From Anodontia alba (lineage: Eukaryota; Mollusca; Bivalvia; Lucinida; Lucinidae), in assembly GCA_964016985.1 (NCBI GenBank), contig OZ024824.1:117386951-117450950 (forward strand): DNA of 64,000 nt. Direction: 5' to 3'. A program made the position numbers and the translations under genes. Shown in pieces: positions 32,252-43,423 of the stretch. The notes under the pieces were generated by a model. That model ran no database searches, was not told the origin of the DNA, and saw nothing but the letters and a program-made list of their open reading frames with translations. Within the stretch, counting starts at the first letter, position 1. Each line of letters starts with the position of its first letter.

Positions 32252-33100
32252 GCCAAGTCTCATGATCATAGGGTGTACATTCTATCAAAAGTATAGCTAA
32301 ATACTACTGTGCTTTCGACATCTTTCAGAAAGTCGTTTTTTGCTTGACGCTTTACACAGAAGTAGATTTGCAAATTTTTGTCATGATCTAATGCAAAACC
32401 ATTTGTCGTAACTACCTATGTATAAAAATTTTTATTCTAGTCATTAATTTTTAAAAAATCAAATATTTTCATTTTTTCCCATAGTAAAAATGAAGCCAAA
32501 TCATGCAGAAATCTATAGGGTGGGTAACTTGGAGCCAAATTTTCAACAAGTTCCACTTGTTCAATTTTTCTGAAATTTTCACAATATTGTTGTAAAACAT
32601 CAATAATTCAAATTCAGCAAAGAACAGTAAAAAATATTTTCTTAGACAAAAATTAAAAAAAATCACTTTACTATAGAAACCGCATAGGTCAGACCAACTT
32701 TTGGCCGTAACTTTAATTTTTGTGTAAATATTTGAGAATAAATCACAGAAACATAAAAGACAAATGGTTTCTGATAAGATACGGTGAATAAGAACAAAAT
32801 ATTTTCATTTAAAATAAAACGCCAGGCAAAAAACGTCTTTCCAAGAGATGTCGAAAGGACAGTAGGGTTTACATAAAAGATGATGAATTATTAGACTTTG
32901 AAATGTAGGTCAAGGTCAGATGATAATGCACTGTTTGAATCCATGTTAGGAAAAAAGATCTGCAATGTAGCGAATGCTTGATACAGAAAAATGACAAAGT
33001 TGTTAGTCTTTGAAATATATGCTAAGGTCAACAAGTGGCTCTGAACTCTTTGAGTCTATATTCACCCATTTTATGCTAGAGACTCCTAAAAGGATAACTG
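32252..33100. other. No gene recognised
   Basis: AT-rich DNA without a supported feature. GGTCAAGGTCA-like phrases near 32900 hint at an old tandem-repeat element but no monomer is clear. Confidence 0.4.
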
Positions 33101-33172
33101 GCAAACAGTGCAGATCTAGAGCTGATGCTGTAGAATATGGCTGCTGATGAGGGTCTACACTGTTTGCATTAA
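33101..33172. repeat. P2-like hairpin
   Basis: GGCAAACAGTGCAGATCTAG and GAGGGTCTACACTGTTTGC outer stem, with a poorly paired apex. Confidence 0.6.
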
Positions 33173-33203
33173 CTACAGAAAATTCTATAAAACATAGTAA
33201 TAA

Positions 33204-36130
33204 TAAGAAGGCCAAGATGGCCCTGTATCCCTCACCTGATTACCAGACAAGTTTCGAGTCAAGTGACGACAGGGCAATGATCAGACAGATCTGCAATGTC
33301 AGGCCGCAAGACATTGTCACCACCAGGTCCAGTGAGCTACTTGTGCAGCTTGGCATTGAGGATCTGGACCTCATTCTGAAGGAGAGAAGACTCCGATGGT
33401 ATGGACATGTGGAATGCTCCAATGGTGCAGTCAAGACAGCCTTTGACATACAGGTTGATGGAAAGCGTGGGAGGCCCAAGATGACATGGAAACAGCTGAC
33501 AGAGAGGGATTGCAGAGAGTGGAAGCTCTCGGTCATCAACCCTCATGATAGACATTCCTGGAAATCTGGCGTGGGATCTGCCATGCGTGCAGCAAGCCAG
33601 CTATCTGGAAGGGGGCACACTGGTGTGGATGTTGCCCCTGTACCTGCATGTTAATCAAAAATCCGATTATGACATATATATGATGACCTTTCGGATCAAG
33701 AGAAGAACTACAATATAGATTTTCAAGATGACGGCCATCTTAGATTTCCTGTCAGAATGATTTTAGCTACTTTTGATCTACAAGTCACCTCGATACTTCC
33801 TATGAAATTTTGAGTCAATAGGCCTTTTGGTTCAGGATAAAAAAATTCAAAATTATTTTCAACATGGCTGCTAGAGCAACCATCTTGGATTTCTGATCAA
33901 AATGATTTTAGCTATATATTTTTAATCTACAAGTCAACCTGATACTTCCTATCAATTTTCCAGTCAACTGGTCTTTCTGTTCAAAAGAAGTTCAAAATAG
34001 ATTTTTAAGATGGCTGCCATCTTGGATTTCTGATCAAAACAAATTTAGCTACATCTGATCTACAAGTCACCCAGATACTTTCTACCAAGTTTCGAGTAAA
34101 TTCGCCTTTCAGTTCAGGAGAATAAGTGCAAAATAGATTTCTAGGGTAGATGCCATGGCAGCCATCCTGGATGTCCCATCGAAAGGAATTCAGGTAATTC
34201 TGATCTACAAGTCACCCTGATGCTTTCTACCAAGTTTAACGTCAACTGGCCTTTTGGTTCAGGAGAAGAAGCGCAAAATAGATTTCCAAGATAGCGGCCA
34301 TGGTGGCCATCTTGGATCTCTCATCAGAACGATTTTAGCTTTTTTTTTTTTAATCTACAAGTCACCCTGATGTTTCCTACCAAGTTTTTAGAGTCAGTTG
34401 GACTTTCAGTTCAGGAGAAGAAGTGAAAAATGGATTTTCAAGATGGTGGCCATCTTTGATTTCTGATCAGAATGATTTCAGCTATTTTGATCTACTAGTC
34501 ACCCTGAATTCTTCCTGTCAAGTTTAAAGACAATTGGCCTTTGATCTCAGGAAAAGAAGCAAATAATAGATTTTCAAAATGGCGACTGCCATCTTGGATT
34601 TCCCATTGGAACAATTTTTACTGTTTTTTATCTACGTCACCTCAATGCTTCCTACCAAGTTTCAAGTCAGTTGGCCTTTCATTTCAGAAGAAGAAGAGAG
34701 AAATATATTTTCAAGATGGCAGCCATGGCTGCCATCTTGGATTGTGGATCGGAATGATTTTAACTATTTTTGCTCTATAAGACATCCAGATGCTTCCTAC
34801 CAAGTTTCAAGTCAGTTGGCCTTTCGGTTCAGGAGAAGAAGCAAATAAGATTTTCAAGAAAGCAGCCATGGCAGCCATCTTGGATTTCCTATCAGAATGA
34901 TTATAGCTATTTTTGATCTACAAGTCAACCCAATGCTTCCTACCAAGATCCAAGTCAATTGGCCTTTTGGTTCAGGAGAAGAAGCGAAAAATAGATTTTT
35001 AAGATGGCAGCCATCTTGGATTTCCGATCAGAACTATTTTAGCTACTTTTGATCTACAAGTCATTCCGGTGCTTCCTACCAGCTTTCAATTCAGCTGGCC
35101 TTTCAGTTAAGGAAAAGAAGCTAAAAACAGATTTTAAAGATGGTAGCCATGGTGGCCATCTTGGATTTCCAATCAGAACAATTTTAGCTATTTTTGATGT
35201 ATAAGGCACCCCAATACTTCTTACCAAGTTTCAAGTCAATTGGCCTTTTCTGTCAGAAGTAAAAGCAAAAAATAGATTTTCAAGATGGCAGGCCATGCCG
35301 CCATCTTGGATTTCTGATCAGGAGAAGCACAGACAGAAAGAAGCCATGGCGGCCATGTTGGATTTCTGATTTTAGCTATTTTTGATGAACAAGACACCCC
35401 AATCTTTCCTACCAAGTTTCAAGTCAACTGACCTTCTGGTTCATGACAACAAGCAAAAAATAGATTTTCAAGATGGCCGCCACAGCAGCCTCACTGGATT
35501 TCCGATCAAAACGATTTTAGCTATTTTTGATCTACAAGTTACTCCAATGCTTCCAACCAAGTTTCAAGTCAATTGGCCTTTTGGTTCAGGAGGAGAAGTG
35601 AAAAATAGATGTTCAAGAATGCCACCACAGCGGCCGTCTTGGATTTCCATTCTGAACAATTTTAACTATTTTTTATCTACAAGTCATCCCAATGCTTCCT
35701 ACCAAGTTTCAAGTCAGTTGGCCTTTCGGTTCAGGAGAAGAAGTAAAAAATAGATTTTCAAGATGGCAGCCATGGCGGCCATGTTGGATTTCAGACCAGA
35801 ACAATTTTAGCTAATTTTGATCTGCAAGTCACCCGATGCTTCCTACCGCATTTCAAGTCAATTGGCCTTTTGGTTCAGGAGAAGAAGTGAAAAACAGATT
35901 TTCAAGATGGCTCCCACAGTGGCCATCTACGATTTATGACTGGAAGGATTTTAGCTAATTTTTTATCTACATGTCACCCCGATGCTTCCTACAGAGGTTC
36001 AAGTCAACTAGCCCATTGATTCAGGAGAAGAAGCAAAAAACGGATTTTCAAGATGGCACCATGGCAGCCATCTTGGATTTCTGATCAGAACAATTTTAGC
36101 TACTTTTGATCTACAAGTCGGCCGGATGCT
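33204..36130 (+). repeat. Tandem-repeat element, family A (A3), long array
   Basis: Head AAGAAGGCCAAGATGGCCC then CTCACCTGAT. About 20 monomers of family A follow (GATTTTCAAGATGGC, GCCATCTTGGATTTC, GATTTTAGCTATTTTTGATC, TACCAAGTTTCAAGTCA). A LINE fragment interrupts the first unit. No hairpin tail: at about 36130 the array gives way to family H units. Confidence 0.8.
33262..33655 (+). pseudogene. LINE reverse-transcriptase ORF, C-terminal fragment
   Basis: An open frame of about 130 codons encodes the end of a non-LTR retrotransposon protein. It has MIRQICNVRPQD, ELLVQLGIEDL, RRLRWYGHVE, GKRGRPKMTW and WKLSVINPHDRHSW. This order is typical of the region after the RT domain in RTE/Jockey-like LINEs. 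It stops at 33653 and is followed by ATGACATATATATGATGA, a simple-repeat-like 3' end. The 5' part is missing, as in most LINE insertions. It sits in a family A unit: TTTCGAGTCAAGTGAC precedes it, and the unit resumes with CCTTTCGGATCAAG. Confidence 0.8.
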
Positions 36131-36507
36131 TCCTACCTGAGAAAGTTTGACATTGATAAGGCTGAAAATGTGGCCTGTAGAGTGTTCACAAGCAATCTTG
36201 ACAATCAAGGGGACATAACACTGCCACTGTTGGTCCACTCTGACCCATTTTCAAACTCATCCGAGATTATATGCATGTTATTATTATCTGCAAGTTTCAT
36301 GAAGATTCAATAAAAAAAAAAAGAAGCTACACTGTTCACAAGGTCAATAATGGCCGTTTTGATAATGAAGGGGACACAACTCTTCTATTGTTTGTCTGAT
36401 CTGACCCATTTTCAAACTCGTCCAAGATTTTATCCTTGTCATTGATATCTGCAAGTTTCATGAAGATTCAACAAAAAATGAAGAAGCTAGGCTGTTCACA
36501 AGGTCAA
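36131..36507 (+). repeat. Family H tandem units
   Basis: Two units of about 165 bp: GTTCACAAGGTCAA, GGGGACACAACTCTTC, GACCCATTTTCAAACTCGTC, CTGCAAGTTTCATGAAGATT. They follow directly on the A3 array and stop where a D head starts. Confidence 0.7.
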
Positions 36508-36771
36508 CTAGAGGCCCAAGTGGGCCAGAAATCGCTCACCTGGAATTGGCTGATCATGATATGTTACACTGTGCCATAGTGACCATCTTGGCCATCAGAT
36601 CCAATTGCCTTTAGCAATTCAGAATCTGATATTGTTTGAAGAATTTCAAGACTGCCACCACGGCTGCCATTATGGATATTGGAACTGAATGATGCAGCGA
36701 TTCTGAATCTCCATGTCACCCGGATGCCTCACATCAAGTTTCGCCTCAACCTGATTTAATGTTTGGGAGAA
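36508..36771 (+). repeat. Family D element, head only
   Basis: CTAGAGGCCCAAGTGGGCC then ATCGCTCACCTGG and the first two D units. It is very similar to the start of the large D array at 43745. It is cut off at the P1 MITE fragment that opens duplication copy 2. Confidence 0.75.
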
Positions 36772-37200
36772 GAGGCAGTTCTAATGAGTACCCACAATCT
36801 ATGTTTTGAGCAGAAATAAGAAAAATAATCTATACCCCTGTAAACCCCAGTTTTACTATATAAAGTGGGGTTTAAGGGGGTAAAATTATATAGGCTTGTT
36901 TTCGTGATGTGTTTGCCAACTTCCCTTCTGGCCGATTCCAGTGAAAAAATGGCTTAAATCTGAAAGGCAACATGATAAAAGGGCCTTTATTCTTATGCAT
37001 ATAGAAATATAAAAATTATTAGTTTCTTGTCTGAAAATTTTCAGTTTTTGGAGGTAAAATTTTCTATATATTTAAATAGCTGTGTTTTCATAATGAGTGT
37101 TTTTGCATGGGGTAGAAATTCTTCCCAACCAGGTTATTTCACCCAGAATATCCAACCCAGAGAACTGTTTTACATGAGATGCTATTCTTTTTATTTGCAC

Positions 37201-37409
37201 TTAACCCTTGCCTTGCTGAATAAGTTGATGCCACGCCCACTTCTAATTTCCAGCCAATCGGATTACTTGATCTGGGTTTTTGATAGAAATTCACATATTT
37301 AATGAGAAACAGTGCAGATCCAGATCAGTTGGCTTCTTCAGAAGCCAACTGATCTGAATCTGCACTTTCTAAGACAGGGCATGTCGTGTTTAGCAAGAGA
37401 AGGGCTAAG
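37201..37409. mobile_element. Hairpin MITE, family P2 (copy 2)
   Basis: Counterpart of 4587-4794 with one mismatch in the inner stem (TCTGAATCTG instead of TCTGGATCTG). Confidence 0.75.
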
Positions 37410-37972
37410 TTGTCAATTGACAATAAACCAGCATTGAAAATATGCAAAATATGCAGTGAAAAACACTCCAAGGCTAACAAAATAAGTATTTCTTGTCTTT
37501 TTATTGTCAGTTAATTGCTATTTTTGCATTTAATCAATCTTGTTTTCACAAAGCATTATTTATAGTGCAGTTTGTAATTTGTTAGCTTAGCAGTAGTCCA
37601 ATAACATAATGTACAGATGCAGTGATGTACAGATGTGGTGATTTGGTTCACAAAATATAGTCACTGAAAAAATAAATGTAAAAACAAACAAGAAACGTAA
37701 ACAATTTAATAATCAAAAGGCTACGGTATGCAAGAAAAAGAATCTAATATGGGTATGGATTCAAAATAGGCGTTTCGAACCTTCAGGAAGCACAGGCATT
37801 CCGATCTGCTTACCTCGGTTCTGATTGGCCCAGGCATCCCTCAGGCAGGAAACACCTATATTGAATCCATGCCAAAATAAGAGTCTTATAATCCAATAAG
37901 ATCCAATTTACCAACCCCTTCTTTTGAAACCAAACTGCCTCTCCCAAAATTCCATATCCACATGCATCTTAC

Positions 37973-38025
37973 CTCATCCAAACTCCAGTCATCTTCTGTG
38001 ACATCTTCTCCCTCAGAGCTCACTT
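37973..38025 (-). CDS. Exon encoding acidic DDW tail (copy 2)
   Basis: Same splice signals, length (53 bp) and phase as 5359-5411. It encodes VSSEGEDVTEDDWSLDE after the split Glu. Five residues differ from copy 1, all by non-synonymous change, yet the frame is open and the acidic DDW centre is kept. It pairs in phase with the WH2 exon at 42754-43189. Confidence 0.55.
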
Positions 38026-38260
38026 CTGAAAAATACAGTTTCCAATCCATCAGTGTTAAGCTTTGAGCCCCTTAGTTCACTTAACCCGTTTACATTGTGG
38101 ACTCTTCTACCACAACTCTTTGGACCAGTCTATGACCAATAGCAGGACGTTTCTTTAGCTTTTATCATTACTACCATTTCTAGAAATTCTTGAATTTAAT
38201 GCAGCCAATGTACACCATGATCAGATGTTGCAATCTGTGGCATCTGACTGGGTCTGCACT

Positions 38261-38593
38261 CATAACGAAAACATGCCTATTCAAATATACCGAAAATTTT
38301 ACCACCAAAAAATGAAAATTTTCAGATAAAAAATTTTGATATTTTTCTTATTTCTGCTCAAAACATAGATTGTGGGTACTCGTTAGAACCACCTCACATT
38401 TTTCTTATTTCTGCTCAAAACATAGATTGTGGGTACTCATTAGAACCGCCTCACTGAGGTGGTTCTAACAAGTACCCACAATCTATGTTTTGAGCAGAAA
38501 TAAGAAAAATAATCTATACCCCTGTAAACCCCAGTTTTACTATATAAAGTGGGGTTTAAGGGGGTAAAATTATATAGGCTTGTTTTCGTGATG
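38261..38593. mobile_element. Palindromic MITE, family P1, with repeated arm
   Basis: The left arm (TTTTTCTTATTTCTGCTCAA to GTGGGTACTCGTTAGAACC) occurs twice in a row, at about 38340-38394 and 38395-38450, before the single right arm. This suggests slippage or hairpin-mediated repair in copy 2; copy 1 (5647-5923) has one arm. Confidence 0.75.
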
Positions 38594-39096
38594 TGTTTGC
38601 CAACTTCCCTTCTGGCCGATTCCAGCGAAAAAATGGCTTAAATCTGAAAGGCAACATGATAAAAGGGCCCTTATTCTTATGCAGACAAGGAAAGTTCAGA
38701 TCAGCCTCTGCATTCACACTGTCTGATCAGAGATTAATGGTCTGCTTACAGAAACATTAGATAAGATAAATGTCCTAAAACACTGGTACACCAATGACAA
38801 AGTGGCATATGCAAACAGTGTAGACCCAGATCAGACCATTCCTGAAGGAGCGGTCTGATCAGGGTCTACACTGTTTGCCATTCCACTAAGCATTTTAAGA
38901 AACAACTGCATAAAAATCAAAACTTAGACCAAAAAGTATGGAACAAAGTATTTGAAATTTTAAGACATTTACTGTAGGTGGATGTTTTTCATGATATGAT
39001 ATGTGTGTGTAGCCCAGTGGTAGGGGCAGACCAGGCATAAAACTTTGACAGCAACAGAAAGGTTCTCATTATGCTAATTTAAGCAGCACCAATAAA

Positions 39097-39988
39097 CCAG
39101 AGGGCCAAGATGGTGCTGTATCGCTCACCTGATGACCAGACAAGTTTCAAATCAATTGGCCTTTCAGTTCAAGAGAAGTTCAATATAGATTTTCAAGATG
39201 GTGGCCATCTTGGATTTCCAATCAGAATGATTTTAGCTACTTTTGTTCTACAAGTCATCTCTATACTTCCAATCAAGTTTGGAGTCAACTGGCCTTTTGT
39301 TTCAGGAGAAAAAGTTTAAAATAGATTTTCAAGATAGCGGCTGTGGCGACTATCGGATTTCTGATTGGAAAGGTTTCAGCTATTTTTGATCTGCAAGTCA
39401 CCATGATACTTCCTACCAAGTATCAAGTCAAGTGGCCTTTTTTCTCAGGAGAAGAAGGGCAAAATACATTTTCAAGATGGCCATCTTGGATTACCAATCT
39501 GTTTTAGCTATGTTTGATCTACAAATTGCCCCAATATTTCCTAACAAGTTTTAAGTCAATTGGCCTTATGGTTCAGGAGACGAAGAGCAAAATAGATTTT
39601 TAAGATGGCCTGCTTGGATTTCCGATTAGAAAGATTTTAGCTATTTTTGATCTGCAAGTTGCCCCGATACTTCCTACCAAGTTTTGTGTCAATTGGCCTT
39701 TTGGTTCGGGAGAAAAAGTGCAAGAGAAGTGCAAAAAAGATTTTTAAGATGGCAACCATTGCGGCCAATTTGGATTTCCAATCGGAACAATTTTAGCTAT
39801 TTCAAGTCACCCCAATGCTTCCAACCAAGTTTCAAGTCAACTGGCCCAGGGGTGTAGGAGAAGTAGGCTTTTAAAGCAAATTGTTGACGCAGCACGAGGG
39901 ACAACGGAGGAGGGACAATGCACAATGCTCGGCAGACATTGACTGACCACAATAACTCACCTTGAGCACTTCATGCTCAGGTGAGCTA
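39097..39988 (+). mobile_element. Tandem-repeat element A1, copy 2
   Basis: Counterpart of 6426-7290 with head CCAGAGGGCCAAGATGGTG, similar unit order and the same GGTGAGCTA hairpin tail. It restores a segment lost in copy 1 near 6735 (ATACTTCCTACCAAGTATC). Confidence 0.8.
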
Positions 39989-40984
39989 AAAATGTGCCTG
40001 TAGTGCATGCACAGACAGCAAAAGCCCAGATCAGACTGCACATCTGTTCAAGGTCTTTGCTGTCTCCTGCCAGAATCATTGGACACATTTGTATAATGTA
40101 TCAATGGAGAGCAAAGGCCTGAGCGAGACCATGCACATGAGCAGGATGATGCTGCATACATTCTATACTATTTGCTCAGGCCTGTCAATCTGAATACATA
40201 CGGTAAATATGGTATACGTTATTTATCTAAACATACACATGTGCTGGTATTTCCTCAGAACTGTCTTAGATAATTCCAATGAAAGCCCCTTTAAACAAAC
40301 AAGCAACCACTGATCAGAATATACTTACCATATTTACTGTATGTATTCTGGGCAGACAGGCCTAAACAAACAATGTAGACCTAGATGAGATGCCAGAGAA
40401 CACGACGTATCATCAGGAGCTACACTGTTTGCCACTCAAACAGCAATTTTAGACACATCGGGTAGTAAAGTATACTTGTTCAAATTTTAGAACCAGTATG
40501 GTAAGGAGTTGAGGTGTCCGAATTCTTAAGGTTAATATGGTAACTCGATCAAGATAAAATCATAACTAAGGTGGCAATATAAACCCATTTTTGACTGAAT
40601 ACACTCCCCAAACTACAGTTCATTCTTTGTTAAGTTTTGAACAACTGAGCCCTAATGTAATTTGAGATAAAAGAAGTTGAAATACAAGGAATATAATAAA
40701 CTAAGTCAATATTACCTTTTACTTCATTTGAAATAAACAGAAGTTTGAGTTATCAGTGATTCTAACACTCCTCGCCTATATAGCCAATGGTTAAACTCAG
40801 TGCTTTATTCTACAATAAAGCACTGGGCCGAAGCGTGTGACGCTATCTGGCACCATTCCAACGTCATCTTGACACTCTGCTGACATCAGTCCTCGTTTCC
40901 ACCATGTTAGTCAGTGTAACGTTGTTTTTCTCGCGTCAACAACGTAAGAAAGCATGTAAACATCAGTGTTACAGAAAAAAAACG

Positions 40985-41965
40985 AAAAACAGATTTTCAA
41001 GATGGCCACCATAGCGGCCATCTTGGATTTCCAATCGGAATGATTTTAGCTATTTTTGATCTACAAGTCACCCTAATGCTACCTACCAAGCTTCAAGTCA
41101 ATTGGCCTTTTGGTTCAGGAGAAATAAACGAAAAATAGATTTTCAAGATGGCCATCATAGAGGCCATCTTGGATTTCCAATCGGAATGATTTTAGCTATT
41201 TTTGATCTACAAGTCACCCCAATGCTTCCTACCAAGCTTCTAGTCAGTTGGCCTTTCTGCTCAGGAGAAGAAGTAAAAAATAGAATTTCAAGATTGCTGA
41301 AATGGTGGCCATCTTGGATTTCCGATCAGAATGATTTTAGCTTTTTTTTTATCTACAAGTTACCCCGATGCTTCCTACCTAGTTTCAAATCAACTAGCCT
41401 TTCAGTTCAGGAGAAGAAGCGAAAAATAAATTTGCAAGAGGGCCATAGTGACCATCTTGGATTTCAGATTGGAACAATTTTAGCTATTTTTAATCTACAA
41501 GTCACCCTGATTCTTCCTACCAAGTTTCAAGTCAATTGGCCTTTTGGTTCAGGAGAAGAAGTGAAAAAAAGGTTTTTAAGATGGACGCCATGGTGGCCAT
41601 CTTGGATTTCACATTGGAACGATTTTAGCTATTTTTTATCTACAAGTCACCCCTATGCTTCCTACTAAGTTTTAAGTGAATTGGCCTTTCGGTTCAGGAG
41701 GAGAAGGGAAAAATAGATTTCCAAGATGGCCGCCATGGCGGCCATCCTGGATTTCTGATTGGAACAATTTTAGTTATTTTTTATCTACAAGTTACCCCGA
41801 TGTTTCCTACCAAGTTTTGAGTCAATCTATACAATGGTTCAGGAGGAGTTGTTGAAAATGTGAAAAGCTAACAGAAGGATGGACGGACGGACAGACGGAC
41901 GGACAGACTGACGGACAGATGGACGACGGACAACAGGCGATTGCATAAGCTGACCTGTAGTATAT
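40985..41965 (+). repeat. Family A array A2, copy 2
   Basis: Counterpart of 8898-9895. It contains a 188-codon open frame (41102-41668) made only of repeat monomers, which reflects the monomers lacking stops in one frame and is not taken as a gene. Confidence 0.8.
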
Positions 41966-42229
41966 TGACCCTTTTAACATTAAAAATCAGAACAGAGAAA
42001 GGGTTTTATAAATATTATGGATCCAATAGAAGAAACGGCTCATAACAAGCTGTCTCATCAGGTTCTACATTGTTTGCCTTCCAAAGTTTGAATTCTGTCA
42101 ATACCCTTTTTGCTACTTCGTTATTAATTTTTGTCTAACACTCCATTTTGAGACAATGAAAATGACCAAATTCTAAGATGGAAGAGTCCACTTCAGAAGC
42201 TTAGGGTGAAGCTTAGGGTCAAGCCATAG

Positions 42230-42509
42230 CATCATGAAAACACGTCTATATAATTTTGACCCCCTTAAACCCCACTTTTATATAGTAAAACTTGGATTTA
42301 CAGGGGGTATACATTATTTTCCTTATTTTTGCTAAAAAATATAGATTCTAGGTACTCGTTAGAACTGCCTCACTGAGGCAGTTCTAACAAGTACCCACAA
42401 TCTATGTTTTGAGCAGGAATATGAAAAATATCAGAATGTTTTATCAGAAAACTTTCCTTTTTTGGTTTTAAAACTTTTAATATATTTGAATAGGTGTGTT
42501 TTTATAATG
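42230..42509. mobile_element. Palindromic MITE, family P1 (copy 2)
   Basis: Counterpart of 10168-10444. The left end reads CATCATGAAAACACG. Confidence 0.75.
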
Positions 42510-42526
42510 GCATACAGATACATGTG

Positions 42527-42726
42527 GAGGCACTCTGGGTAAAATTTTCAGCAACTGACATATATTGAAATACTTTTTTTTTATTTTCCCAGACAACAGG
42601 ATTTGACATTTCATGCAAACTGTCTCCAATGGAGACAATTTGCATGAAATGTCAGATCCTATTTTCTGGGAAAAATAAGAAGAATTATTTGTTGTCTGCT
42701 AAATTAGCCAGGAGAGTGCTAAGTAT
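42527..42726. mobile_element. P3 MITE, uninterrupted
   Basis: Complete element with ends GCACTCTGGGTAAAATTTTC and GAGAGTGCTAAGTATTAA, and the hairpin core with the apex CCAATGGAG. Position 42676 is the empty DIRS target. Confidence 0.85.
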
Positions 42727-42753
42727 TAATACTATACTGTTTAAGGCATCTAC

Positions 42754-43189
42754 CAATTGAGTCTGTAACTGCCCTTCTCATTGTAAGAGCTTGAGACAGT
42801 AAGTCAGCCATACCATCTTCTTTTTTACTATCTTCTCCGGTCTTGGGCTGACGAAAGAGGTCATCCATAAGATCATCTCCTTTCTTTTCTGTTGGTGCAT
42901 ATTCATATTTCCGCCTAAAAAGGAATTTCTGACGCTCCTCAATGTGGGTACTTTCATATTCCTTTTCTGGTGGTGCATAACCAACATGTGTCCCCATATA
43001 AATGTTTTCCATAAGTAAGGTACTTCTTCCAGCTTTCACTTTCTCACTTTCTGCACCAGTTCTTACTGGAGGTGGTGGAGGTGGAGGTGGAGGTGGAGGT
43101 GGAGGACCATCTTTTCTTGTAGGAAGTGGAGGTGGACCACCCCTGTCTTTTCTAGGAGGGTATAGTGGAAGTGGTGAAAGCCCTGGAAC
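42754..43189 (-). CDS. Exon encoding proline-rich, WH2 and central region (copy 2)
   Basis: Same acceptor, donor and phase as 16879-17314, and exactly the same length (436 bp). The polyproline run is longer (KDGPPPPPPPPPPPPVRTG), offset by in-frame losses in the first WH2-like motif (LLMENIYMGTHVGYAPPEKE) and in the second (FLFRRKYEYAPTEKK). DLMDDLF and MADLLSQALTMRRAVTDS are unchanged. The first WH2 core is more degraded than in copy 1, so copy 1 may be the more functional version. No premature stop. Confidence 0.6.
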
Positions 43190-43226
43190 CTGGAATAATT
43201 GTTATATATCATTACAATAATGTCTA

Positions 43227-43227
<1 letters not shown>

Positions 43228-43269
<42 letters not shown>

Positions 43270-43423
43270 TGTCTGTAGGTGTGTATGTAGATACATGAAT
43301 TGTGTGTAGATATATGCATGTATGTGTGTGTGTGTGTGGGGGGGGGTGACATGTATGTATGTATGTATGTATGTATGTATGTATGTATGTATGTATGTAT
43401 GTATGTATGTATGTATGTATGTC
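43228..43423. repeat. (TG)n and (ATGT)n microsatellites
   Basis: (TG)n at about 43228-43268 and an uninterrupted (ATGT)n at about 43350-43421, in the intron before the copy-2 WH2 exon. They can form left-handed or slipped DNA and are length-variable. Confidence 0.95.

Noticed and set aside
41102..41668. 188-codon open frame
   Set aside because: Consists entirely of family A monomers that happen to lack stops in one frame; no start context, no splice sites, and neighbouring arrays of the same monomer are not open.
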